NCBI GenBank assembly: GCA_037157565.1
Contig: JAZHRO010000002.1
Coordinates: forward strand, 74,512,001-74,576,000
Length of the DNA: 64,000 bases
Direction of reading: 5' to 3'
From: Thalassia testudinum
Lineage: Eukaryota > Streptophyta > Magnoliopsida > Alismatales > Hydrocharitaceae
The position numbers were made by a program, and so were the translations under genes. The notes beneath the pieces are model-generated. The model worked only from the letters and a program-made list of their open reading frames with translations, did not search any database and was not told where the DNA came from. Shown piece after piece: positions 46,366-57,189 of the stretch (position 1 is its first letter; each line of letters starts with the position of its first letter).

Positions 46366-47634
46366 AACATGATCATTCAGCTTGATCTCCAAAAGAGTGG
46401 AGTGGGAGATCCTGAATCGTATTTTGTCCAAATTTGGATTCTTTGCCTCCGTGATTTCTCTGATTTATGCCTTTGTTGAGCACCAAGGATCTTTTATCCT
46501 TATTGATGGTATGTCCCCCAACTTTTTCGACCCTTCTCATGGTCTTAGGCAAGGTGATCCTTTATCTTCGTATCTTTTTGACCTTTTTATGGAGCCATTT
46601 ATTCGCGAGCTTAAAGAGTTGGCCTTTCAGGAAAAGATCCTTCCCTACTCGGTTAGGTGTGGTGTTAAAGCCCCACTTGCTCTTCTATATGCGGATGATG
46701 TGATGCTTTTTCTGAATGGGGGTTTCCATGCCATTTCCAACCTTGCCAATTTCCTTTGAGACTTCCAGGACTCGACTAGGCAGCGGATTAACCTAACTAA
46801 AAGCCTTTGCTATATGGGCAAACATTTCCCCCCTAACAGGATGTCCTGTATTCTCCAATCTTGGGCTTCCAACAAGGATCATTTCCGTTTACATATTTGG
46901 GCTGTCTCATTTTTCCGGGGCACACGAAAACATCCTATTTCAATCTTATCATTGAGAAGATTCAATCTAAGGTGGAAGGATGGAAAGCTAGCCTTCTCTC
47001 TTCAGTCTCTCGCCTGTTGCTGATCAAGCACGTCATTTCCTCTATCCCCATCTATACTCTTTCCATTGTGGAGGTCCCCATGGCTATTATTAATAAACTT
47101 GACTCTATCTTCACTAATTTTTTCTCGGGATCTTCATCTTAGGAGAAGAAACACCATCGGATCTCGTGGAAGAATATTTCCAAAACTTTTGGTCAATGGG
47201 GGCCTTGGGATTCTTATGCTTGACCATTTTATAGAGGCCCTTAGAATGAAAAGAATATGGAATATTCACTTTCAGGACTCTCCTTACTCTAGCCTTATGA
47301 GATGTCTATATGGCAAGTTCTTTTTCGATTCTGCTCCTGTTAAGAAGATGAGGGAGTCATATGTGGTGATAAAGCACTTTATTTGTTGGGAAATTCATGA
47401 AGGGGCTATGGACTTTTGGGTTGATACCTGGATAGGAGACATGGCTTTGAGAACTTATCTCCCTGATTCTATTTCACCCCCTCCTATTCAAGTCAGGGAT
47501 GTTCTTTCTAACGGTCATGATCACCTTGAGATTTCTTATATTCCTTAGAATTTGAAGAGTCAGGTCCTTCTAACACACTTGGATGGTGATAATGATCTGC
47601 CTATTTGGACTCTTACTTTTGCAGGGTGCTTTAC
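46366..47634 (+). pseudogene. LINE ORF2 fragment: reverse transcriptase and following region
   Basis: The fragment begins with a shortened RT motif (QLDLQK then RVEWEILNRILSKFGF, lacking the usual aspartate segment). It has HGLRQGDPLSSYLFDLFMEP and the catalytic box LLYADDVMLF at about 46690. The region after RT (46861-47548, in two frames) resembles the plant LINE stretch leading to zf-RVT, ending DLPIWTLTFAGCFTV. There it is cut by the LTR of element C at 47635; the remainder would lie beyond the nested elements, outside this window. It differs from the LINE at 5826 and belongs to another family. The 5' end is unclear. Confidence 0.88.
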
Positions 47635-50241
47635 TGTTACGACTCGATCCCAGATCCCTATAGGACCCGAGAACGGCCTATCTCGACTAATCCCAAGACC
47701 TAGTCGTTCAATGAGAAATAATCAAAAGCAGGAAATAGATCACAACTACATATGCAATGTAACTAAGTAGAAATAAATCAAAAGGCAGCAAAAGGAATAG
47801 AGAGAAAAGGTCTATCAAAGTTACAGGCCATCACAACTACGATAGAGAAAAGTACAGCTGAAAGTACTGAAGGAGTATTACATATAACAAAAATACTCAC
47901 TACTATAACAGGAGCTAAGGAAAATAGTAAGAACACAGTTAAAGTTGACTGGGCCCAGCTCCCTCTGCAGCCGGTGGTGCTGGCTGCTCAACTCCCTGAC
48001 TTGAACAAGGTTATAAAATTTCCAGAGTCAGCGAACACTGAGTAGAGTGGTAATTTAGCCATTTACATGTAATTATGACAAGCAATTAATTTATGCAATT
48101 AAATAACTATCCATTTTCATTTAGTTCAACCAAGTACTAATTTTTTATTTCTTTATTTACTTAAACATTTCTTGATTTGGCTTGTTCCTCATGGGAACGA
48201 TCTTGATTACAGTCTTTTCCATGATGTAGAAGGTACACGTGGTGCTCTCCTGACCGAAAGAGTCCCCCATGGTAGTCCTACACCCAGTCGACCACCTCGA
48301 GGTCATAGTCGCGATGTAGTGGTGACTACGGCATGCGTGATAAATGCGTAGGTAGCTATCCCGCACTAGTACGCGGTCAGTCATTCCGCTAGCAGGTACG
48401 TCTAAAGGTATAACACAAAATAGTACAGGGCCTTGCCCTCTCAGAACAATACAGAACAGGGGTCTCGCCCCTCCACAGTCCACGTACCCTTGCCCGACTA
48501 TCCCAAATTGCCCAATGGGCCTAACAAGAGTCAGTGTAGGGCAGCTAGTCCTAACCCCAAGTCCCCTGGGGCGGCTAGCTCCCTTCCTACACTAAGTAGC
48601 TCACCCCAGTACTATGTATACGAGGGCCAAACAGAGTCAGTGTAGAGTATCTAGGCCTAACTACGGGGCTCAACCCAATGGGCGGCTAGTACTCCTCTAC
48701 ACTAAGGAACAATGGCTCTCTTTAGTACTGCATACACAAGGGCCAGCTCACTTCCCATCTACAGGAGTCCTCCTCCTAATTTCCAGTAGGATTTATGCTG
48801 ATATTTCTTTCGTTTCATATTCCAGACTTTCAGATTTCTTTATCACGATTTTGATTCCATTCTTAAAACAGGCAGCTCGTGACTTTCCAACTGATAAGGC
48901 ATCACATAAATAGCCAGTATATTTGCTAGAAATTAAAGTTTTACAGGCATCTCAAGTAACCAGTGTAGCTCAACCATACTCATGTGTTCCTATCCTAGGG
49001 TTCATTCTCGTCCTAGGGTTCTACATGCTTCTTAAGTATACGGTATAGCTCAAACCATACTCATTTGTTTCTGCCTTAGGGTTCATTCTCATCCTAGGGT
49101 TCACTCAAGTTATTCTAAGTATGCAGTTCATTTATTTAAATCATAATATTAATGTAAACCACTCTACCGAAAAATACGGGAGGAATGGGGGCTCGGATCA
49201 CAAATCTCGTCGCCTCTGTGGCTCCGGCGTACTTGACTGGCTGGAGATCTATATAATTGACCAACCACATCAAATGAGTTCAAAACCGTATACAAGTGAC
49301 ACTAACTCGTAGAGAAACTCAAGCGAAAAACAGTGGTACTTATCCTGGGTCTTATCCTAGACATCTTAAAAGACGTCAACACTTACCCTGGGTTCCCTGT
49401 AGCTACCTCGGACGTCCGGACTCCTCTGTGATTGTCTGAGGTGAGTTCCAGACGTCGGACTCTTCTTCCAATTGTTTGGAGGTACAGTCAGACATCTGAC
49501 GATGTGTCTAGATGTCCAAAAGCACCTCAAAGGGTGCACCCCACACCTTTCCAACAGCCTGCCCCCTCCATACGTATGCACAAACCTTAAAAAAGGCTAG
49601 ACAGGATCCTACGATGAGACCTGCATGGCCATAACCACACAAAAGCACGTACCTTAGCACAGAGCGTGCTTTCAGGTGTCCCGCTTAAGCTCTGGATGTC
49701 CTCCTGCTACTCCAGACATTTGGGATGTGCTCTAGACGTTTGATACTAGAAAGTTTCCAGTACCCAGAACCTCCGTGAGCCATCTTCTCTACGTGGAACC
49801 CCTCTGTGTCGCCTGCAACTGCTATGCCTGCAGCTTCAGGAGTGCGCGAGCCACCTTTGCGAGCTCCTCCCATGCTCTCGCGGCTCCCCTTGCGAGCTCC
49901 TCCTCTCGAGCTCTCCTCTCCTCCTCCTCCACATCCCGTCTCTCTCTCTCAGCTTTCTCTCCTCTCGCCGCGCTGGAAGGACGGGAGGAAGGAAGGAAGG
50001 AGGTGGTGGCTGGTGGAGATGAATGGAGTAGTGTGGGAGAGGGTGGTTTAAATAGGTAGAGGGTTAGGGTTTGGGGTGAGGAGAGGGGTTCCTATGAGCG
50101 TTTGTGCACGTGGAAAAAGAACAGCAGGTCTGGTTCTTCCACTTTCAGACGTCTGTTCCTCCATCTAGACATTTGGACAGATGTCTGACGGCTCATCCAG
50201 ACGTCTTAAATAACCCAAAAGGGTCACGGGTCATTTCAACA
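47635..50241 (-). mobile_element. 3' LTR of element C
   Basis: The + strand starts TGTTACGACTCGATCCC and ends GGGTCATTTCAACA, 2607 bp. It is colinear with the E LTRs, with the same blocks including CTCGACTAATCCCAAGACCT, the palindrome-rich middle, the CCTAGG minisatellite at 48985-49110, the stem-loop at 49742-49764 and GACGTC sites, some decayed. Many CG positions have become TG or CA, consistent with age. Confidence 0.9.
49742..49764 (-). other. Conserved LTR stem-loop, diverged copy in C
   Basis: The arms GATACTAGAA and TTCCAGTACC still pair at 8 of 10 positions. Relative to the other copies, stem position 4 changed from T-A to A-T on both arms, a compensatory pair; positions 2 and 7 are mismatched. 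Confidence 0.65.
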
Positions 50242-50256
50242 TATTAAACTTAAAGG

Positions 50257-50276
50257 AAGTTTCATCCCCGAAACTT
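50257..50276 (-). other. Inverted repeat next to 3' LTR, element C
   Basis: The sense strand has AAGTTTCG, GGGA, TGAAACTT, an 8-bp stem with one G-T pair. It corresponds to 57086-57105 in element E. No purine-rich tract lies between it and the LTR. Confidence 0.7.
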
Positions 50277-50299
50277 GAGCCAAGTAGGGTGCGGAAAAG

Positions 50300-51881
50300 T
50301 AACGTAAAAACGCATAACAAACTTAAAGAGGATTAAAGTAGATCTGAAAGGTCATACCCTCAAAAAGCTCCGGGTACTGTTCTCACATTGCCACCTCAGG
50401 CTCCTAAGTGGCCTCCTCGTATCACTAACTTCTCCATAGGACTTTCACTAGTGATACTTGCTTCCATCTCAGACTCCAGACAGCTTTGTCTAATATCTGT
50501 ACTGGCCTCTTAGGATTGGTCATGTCATCTCCCACCTCGACACTCTCATGGCTTAGAATATGGCTGGGATCGACGTTGTACTTCCTGAGGTTGGACACGT
50601 GGAACACGTTGTGCACTCTAAAGAGCTGGGGAGGAAGGGTAAGTCGGTAAACAACGGGTACAACTTGCTCCAAAACCTCAAAGGGTCCCACAAACCTCGG
50701 CGTAAGCTTCCCTTTCACCCCAAAACACTGCAAGCCCTTCATGAGTGAAACATGGAGGAAGACATGATCTCCAACCTTGAACTGTACCTCTCTATGCTTC
50801 CTGTCAGCGTAGGTCTTCTGTCTGCTCCTGACAGTGTAGAGTCGCTTGTGAATCTGCTCTATCACCTCTTGACTCTTCCGGATCAGCCTGGGACCAACCT
50901 CCCACTTGGTCCCCACCTCGACCCAACTCAAGGGTGCGGTACACCTCCATCCGTACAGGGCCTCGTAAGGTGCCATGTCGATGCTCGAATGATTGCTGTT
51001 ATTGTACGCAAACTCGGTTAGGGGAAAATGCTCCTCCCAGGAGCCCTTCCAATCTAGTACACAAGCGCGTAGGAGGTCCTCGAATGTCTGTATGGTGCGC
51101 TCTGATTACCCGTTGGTCTGGGGGTGGTAGGCGGTGCTGAACCTCAAACGGGTCCCCAGTGCCTGTTGAAACTTTGCCCAGAACTAGGAAGTGAAATGAG
51201 TATCCTTGTCGGATATGATCTTGTGAAGGACTCCGTGCAGACGCAACACATCTCTGACGTATCTCTCTGTTAGCTGTGCTAGCCCAAAGGTGACTCGGAT
51301 TGGTAGGAACCGTGCAGCCTTCGTCAACCGGTCTACTATTACCCAAACTACGTCATGTCTCAACTGGGTGACTGGTAGACCTACTACTAAGTCCATGGTA
51401 ATGCTCTCCCATTTCCACTCTGGCACAGGAAGTGGCTGTAACGACCCTGCAGGCCTCTGGTTCTCGGCCTTCATCTGCTGGCATACCAAGCACTGCTAGA
51501 CAAACTCACCAACATCCTACTTCACCCCTCTCCATCAAAAGTCGCGTCGCAAATCATGATACATCTTTGTATTTCCGGGATGTATGGTGAACCAGGATCT
51601 GTGCGCCTCAGTCAGGAGCTCTCTCAATAACTCTTCGTCTCTAGGAATGCATAGGCGTCCCCTCATGCGCAGTACCTCGTCTGAGAAGGAAAAGTCTCCT
51701 GGGTCCCCAGTCAGCACCCTGTCTCGCAGTGTCTGTAAGTACGGATCAGCCATCTCCCTGCAATGATGCGGTCTATCAACTCTGGTCGTGCCTGTCGTGT
51801 CATAGTCACTGCCCCGCAGTACCCCTGTGACTCCCGGGGTTGCCAACTGCCCACCTCCTCCATAAGTCTCCAACTCTGTGC
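50300..51881 (-). pseudogene. Element C integrase with chromodomain remnant
   Basis: In sense order there is a zinc-finger stretch (HPGNTKMYHDLRRDF, then VCQQMKAE). The core follows with SITMDLVVGLPVTQ (first D), RLTKAARFLPIRV, and IISDKDTHFTS (second D). The C-terminal domain (PYEALYGWRCTAPLSW, then VFHVSNLRKYN) comes next. The third catalytic region is disturbed by stops and frameshifts near 51180. The last part, SLVKVLWRS, leads by a frameshift into a degraded EPE..MREQYPELF-like chromodomain end near 50370. Chromodomains direct integration to heterochromatin. The enzyme is non-functional. Confidence 0.85.
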
Positions 51882-52582
51882 CTACAAGCTGGCCAAGAGG
51901 GCAGGCGCCTTCCAGCCCAAGGCGTCGGCCACCACATTGGCCTTCCTTGGGTGGTAGGAGATGCTGTAGTTGTAGTCCTTTAGGAGCTCTAACCAACGTC
52001 TCTGTCTTCGGTTGAGCTCCTTCTGGTCAAATAGGTAGTTGAGGCTCTTGTGATCCATGAAGATCTTGAAGCTCTCACCATACAGGTAGTGCCTCCATGT
52101 CTTCAATGCGAAGACAACTGCTGCCAAGTCTAAGTCATGGGTAGGATAGTTATGCTCATGGGGCTTCAGTTGCCACGAAGCATAAGTGACAACGTGACCC
52201 TTCTGCATGAGCACACCACCCAACCCCTGCAATGATGCGTTGGTGTAAACCACGAACCTGCCACTACTGTCTGGAATGGTAAGTACAGGAGTTGAAGTCA
52301 GTCTCTCCTTCAACTCCTGAAAACACGCCTCGCATTCGTCGATCCAGGAAAAGGGCGCGTCCTTCCAAGTTAGCTGAGTCATAGGATGCGCAATCTGAGA
52401 GAACCCTCTGATAAACCACTGATAGTAGCTTGCCATTCCCAGAAAATTACGTACCTCTGTCATTGTGCGTGGTCTCTCCCACCTGAGCACAACCTCAACC
52501 TTAGCTTGATCCATAATTAATCCGTCTCCTGATATCACATGGCCTAAGAAAGTCACCTATCTCAACCAAAACTCGCACTTGC
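51882..52582 (-). pseudogene. Element C end of reverse transcriptase and RNase H
   Basis: The frame starts with [16 protein letters not shown], the RT thumb motif of chromoviruses, followed by [22 protein letters not shown]. RNase H follows with [19 protein letters not shown] (the first catalytic D of TDAS is N, so inactive), [36 protein letters not shown] and [10 protein letters not shown]. It ends at the spacer [14 protein letters not shown]. The upstream RT palm is missing because of the D insertion at 52583. Confidence 0.88.
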
Positions 52583-54403
52583 TTGTTTAATAAGGCGAAA
52601 TTGAGTTTAAAATGAAGCGTTGTAATATAGTCGAAATTGCTTTGAAAACAAATACAATTTTTATTACTCGAAAAGATTCCGAGGTCGAACATAGGGAGAA
52701 AATGGAATTCACGCACTAATATCAACAATTAATGTAATTTGAACACAAAATATTACTCAAAAACTAATTTGCAATGTAGAGCATATGAGTATATGAAGAG
52801 TAAAAAGAATTTTAGACAAAATAATGGTGATTTGAATCACCAATTATAAGTCTAATACATAGAATAATTACTCAAATTTACTAAAGGAGAAAGTATGAAA
52901 TCAAATGTCTGATTATGCAATCAGACGTCATAAATGACGTTTGGCTACAGTACCCCTTTTGCTTTTCTTTGTCTACGTGCCTCTTCCTTCTTCTTTCCTT
53001 CTTCTTTCTTTCTCTGATTCTTCCTTTCTTCTGCAGCCTAGTCTTCTTCAGACCTTCCTCTTCTTTCTCTTCATCCTCAACTACAACCTCTCTTCCTCTC
53101 TAAGCCTTCTTCTCTGGCCCTTCAGCTCAAGCCTTCACCTCTTCTTTCTCTAACTCTTCTCTGGCTTTCCTCTTCGAAATCTAGCTAAGTGTCAGTTGGA
53201 CTTCCCTGTGGCAAAAACCCCCCTTCCCCCGCGAAACTCTCCTATCTTTCTCTCTTAGGTCAGAGCCACAGGGTATCCGGGTTATCAGACCTAGCGTACC
53301 CGGGACCAGGGCTGCCTGCAGTGGGTAGCAGCTAGGGAGTGTAGGCTAGGCGGGTTATCGGGTCAGCCAGGTCTGCGGGGGAGATGTCACGGATGAGGCC
53401 AGTGAAGCTGTAGGAGGACCTCACCCTCAGTGATTGGAGGCAAACAACCCCATTCATTTTAGGGTATTATGCAACTACAAGTGGGTCTTCATATCCAAGG
53501 TGGGACTAAATGTCCCACCTTTCTTTTGCGCAGTGCAACAGCAAGGTATTCTATCAAATTGATAGGGCTGCAGCTATTGAAGCCCTCGAGTGAGGACTTG
53601 GACTCCTGCAGGCCTCAATTCCTCACGGCCTGGAGTTATCCCCTGGAGCGGAAATGCCTTGGAGCAACTTGAAGCTTGCTTGAAGCATGGCGTCAATGGC
53701 GGGTTTGGCCTGATACCTGAAATTCAAGAAAAGGGCCTTATGGTCGCGTCAGAAGGTTCAGCAGGATCGTCGTGGCACGACAAAAGTGAAAGTGGCAATG
53801 GCATGTTGTGCGAGTGGTTGTGGTGGCCGGACGGATGCGGTTATGGCCAGTGAGAGTGGGTTTGTTCGGGAAGGTGTTTGGGTGGATGGAACGGCGAATA
53901 GGGAGATGGGAAATGGGGAGGCACGGTGGAGGTTGTGAGCTTGTCGGCGAGGTGGATGGGGTGCGTAGTGGTGGGAACACCTCACCGGAGGAGTCGTCGG
54001 AGATGGAGGAGATGAAGGTGTTTAGTATCGTCGGTGGTCGGATTTGGGAAATAAAGAGAGGAGAAGAAAGTAGGAGAGATAAGGAACCTAAGAATCTACT
54101 CTAAGAATGAAAAGGTGAAGGGATTCCCACGCCAGTGTGGTTGCCGGACATGGGGAAGACGAATCTTTGTAGGAGAGACAACGGCGAAGATGGGAAAAGG
54201 ACAGCGACGGCTGGTATTGCACGAAGAAGAGGACGGTGAGGAAGATGAATCCGCCACTGGTTAGAGAAGTCGAAGAGAGACCGCCGGAGCTTGCGGAGAT
54301 TTGTGGCCAAAGAGGAGAGAGGAAGAGGGGGAGTTCCAACCGAATTTCAAGCTAAAGTGCACAGTCTGATCTAGAGGTTCATTTATAGAAGTTAAAGAAG
54401 TTT
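52583..54403 (-). mobile_element. D: Athila/Tat-type LTR, interrupted by element E
   Basis: The LTR starts at the broken RT of C with TGTTTAATAAGGCG. It shows the family's CGAGGTCGAACATAGGGAG block, an inverted GATT/AATC motif with GACGTC (52905-52930), the CTT-rich tract (52960-53170), and the GGTGGGACTAAATGTCCCACC block (53500) also present in A (14791) and, inverted, in B. Near its right end the sense strand has a CTATAAATG promoter-like box (about 54380). It stops where E begins, so the rest lies beyond the window. It may be a solo LTR or part of a full element. Confidence 0.82.
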
Positions 54404-57067
54404 TGTAACGACCCGGTTCCCGAGTCCCTACGAGACACGAGAACCGGACCGACTCGACTAATCCCAAGACCTAATCGTCCAACGAGGAAGTAACCAAAAG
54501 ACAGTAAAATAAACCACATTCAGCATGAATATAACTAACAGTAAGAAAGTACAGCAGTAAGGAAAGAAACTACTACAGTAGGTACCGCCACAACAGTAGA
54601 ACAACATTTATCATATAACAAGAACTGCAGGTAAAGAAGGTACAGCGGAAACAAAAACTACTCATTAGAACAGAAACAAAAGAGGTACAAAAGACTGTGG
54701 TAACTCTACTGGACCCTACTCGGCCCAGCGTCCTCTGCAGCCGCCGACCCTGGCTGCTCAACACCTGGTCCTGAAAAAGGTAACGAGTGTAACACGTCAC
54801 CAAAACGCTGAGTAGAGTGGCAAACTAACTAAAGGCAACAGTAGAGTGTATAATAGCTGTTATGTTCTATTACTTCCTTTATTCACATCTTTCAATTTTC
54901 TCACTATTTCATTTATTTCTCAGATCCTTTACTTGATCTCGAATGTCCTCGTGGGAACGATCTTGATTGCAGTCTTTTCCAAAAGTAGAAGTAGCACGTG
55001 GTGCTCTCCTGGCCGGGAGAGTCCCCCGTGGTGATCCTACCCTCAGTCAACTACCCCAAGGTCACTGACAGACGTAACGGTGACTACGGCACGCGCGATA
55101 AACGCACAGGTAGCTAGCCCGCACTGGCACGCGGTCAGTCGTTTCCGTTAATGGGTGCGCCCAAAGCACAGCACGGAACCAAGGCAGAGCCCTCTCAGTA
55201 ACAGGGGTTCAACCCCTCCACAGTAACCAAACCGGGGCCTTGCCCCTCCACGGTCCGCGCACCCTCGCCTGACTACCCTGGTTTGCCCTAGTGGGCCTAA
55301 CAAGTCGGTGAAGGAGGCTAGCAGAACCCCGGGGCCCGTGGGGTAGCTAGTACTCTCCTAACACTAGTAGCTCTCCTCGGTACTACGTACACGAGGGCCA
55401 ACAAGTCGGTACAGAGCGGCCAATCCTAACCCCCGGGTCCCTGGGGTGGCTGGCCCCACTCTGCACTAACAGGTACAGGTACTTCCCTTGGTACTGCGTA
55501 CCCAAGAGACAGTACAAACTACATCTCAGTTCCATTCCTTTTTCTTTCCAGGAGTTCCACTCCTAATTCCCCGTAGGGTTCCAGCTCTTTATCTCAGAAC
55601 ATCATATGTTTCACTTTCCAGTTTCACGTTCTCACAATCCATGATCTCAATCATGTTTCTTTATTCATAACAGGCAGCTGTTAATTCAATTTACAGGCAG
55701 CTTTATATTCCTTTCCATTTTTCCAAGACTGCAGTATTATACATTCCACTAGTTTTTCCATCCTAGGGTTCATGCAACATCCTAGGATCTAGCATACAAC
55801 TAGTTTTCCAGCCCTAGGATTCATGCATCACCTAGGAGCTATCATTCCATACATTTCTCATTCCTAGGATTCATGCAATGTCCTAGATTCTAGTTATGGT
55901 TCCATGCTTTAACAGATTTTAATAATAAACTTAAGCCACTCTACCAGGTACAATGGGAGTAATGGGGGCGTGATCGGGAATCCCGCGTGCCTCTGCGACT
56001 CTCAAGACTGCAACTGAACGAGGTCCTATCACAAGGATCAAATACAAGGAGTATCTCAAACAGTGTATAGCTACTATAGACGGGTAGAGGAATTAATTCT
56101 GAAAAGAACGCAACTCGAATCGCGGAAAACGGAGCCCGAACGGGCCCTAAACGGGTCGAAAAAGACGATATTGTGCAAAATCAGACGTCTGGAACTTCTT
56201 CCAGACGTCTTAAACAGTGGATTAGAGAATTACCTGTTCAGTCTGGTTTCCCAGACGTCCAGAAGTCTGCGGGGACGTCTGTCCTAGCTCCCAGACGTCC
56301 GATGGTCACCCCGGACGTCTGGAGGTCACTCCCGCCGTCTGGTACAACTTCCAGATGTCTGATTCGCAAAGGATGGCGAATCAGCGAACCTGCGCACAGC
56401 CAACTCCCTCCCTTAGTACGGTCGGTCGACAGGAAGGAAGAAGAAAGCGGAATACACACCTTTCAGACGTCTGTATGAGCTACCAGACGTCGTCCTTGCC
56501 GTCTGCCTATCAACCCAGACGTCTGATTCTGGAAATTTTTCCAGAATCAGGGCGCGACCCGGACTCTGCTCGCGACGCCGCCCGCGTCGCACCTCGCGCT
56601 CCTGATGCTCAGACTGCAGCAGGTCCCTCTCCGCGTCGTTCCGCGCCCCCTGCGCCCTCCGCCGGCCGGCCAAGCCGCTCCGGCGAGCTCGCCCTCACGG
56701 CAGAGCTTCGCCCTCGCACGCCGCGCCTCCTCCGCGCTCACTGCGGCCACCGCTGCAGCCCTCGCGCTCGCTCGCTCTCGTGCACAGGAAGGAGAAGAAG
56801 AAGGAGACGGTGGAGATGGGAGGGGAGGCGTGGCCCTTTTAAGGCCGCGCGGAGAGGAGAGAGAGAAGGCGCGGCAGGCGTCTGCAGCCGCAGAAGAAAA
56901 AGAGGGAATAACGAATATGCGGTCTGCGCGCGCAGTCGCGCAGACGACTCGCGGGTGTGGACGATAACGGTTTTTCAAACGTCTGTAAACAATCCCAGAC
57001 GTCTGGCAAGACGTCTGGATGTGATCCCAAACGTCTTAAAATACATCCGGGGCATGCGTTCGTAACA
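54404..57067 (-). mobile_element. 3' LTR of element E
   Basis: The + strand starts TGTAACGACCCGGTTCCC and ends GGGGCATGCGTTCGTAACA, 2664 bp, with TGT(T)ACGA-type inverted ends. In element sense it begins with GACGTC sites, then CTTAAAAGG in a GC-rich block (56835-56844), the stem-loop (56525-56548), the intron-like segment 56390-56459, the CCTAGG minisatellite (55760-55895), and the conserved terminal block. Confidence 0.96.
56525..56548 (-). other. Conserved LTR stem-loop, E 3' LTR
   Basis: A perfect 10-bp stem, with arms GATTCTGGAA and TTCCAGAATC and a 4-base loop. An identical copy in the 5' LTR lies at 63548-63571. Confidence 0.8.
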
Positions 57068-57085
57068 ATATAACAAACTCAAAGG

Positions 57086-57105
57086 AAGTTTCGTCCCCGA
57101 AACTT
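57086..57105 (-). other. Inverted repeat next to 3' LTR, element E
   Basis: The sense strand has AAGTTTCG, loop GGGA, CGAAACTT, a perfect 8-bp stem, 19 bases from the LTR. The stretch between it and the LTR (CCTTTGAGTTTGTTATAT in sense) is not purine-rich, so the usual polypurine tract cannot be recognised. Confidence 0.75.
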
Positions 57106-57189
57106 GCGCCAACTAGGGTGCGGGAAAAGACGTCCGAATAACCATAACAAACTCAAAGAGGACCGAAGTCGGTCTGAAAAGACGTACCC

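Larger units (their letters stand above)
47635..52582 (-). mobile_element. Element C: older Tekay/Del-type chromovirus, 3' LTR plus part of pol
   Basis: The 3' LTR lies at 47635-50241, then a 3' untranslated stretch with the AAGTTTC/GAAACTT inverted repeat, then integrase, RNase H and the end of RT, all on the minus strand. The element breaks off in RT at 52582 where the Athila-type LTR D begins. The remaining RT, protease, gag and 5' LTR must lie to the right of the nested insertions, outside the window. C inserted in the LINE fragment. It is more diverged than E. Confidence 0.9.
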
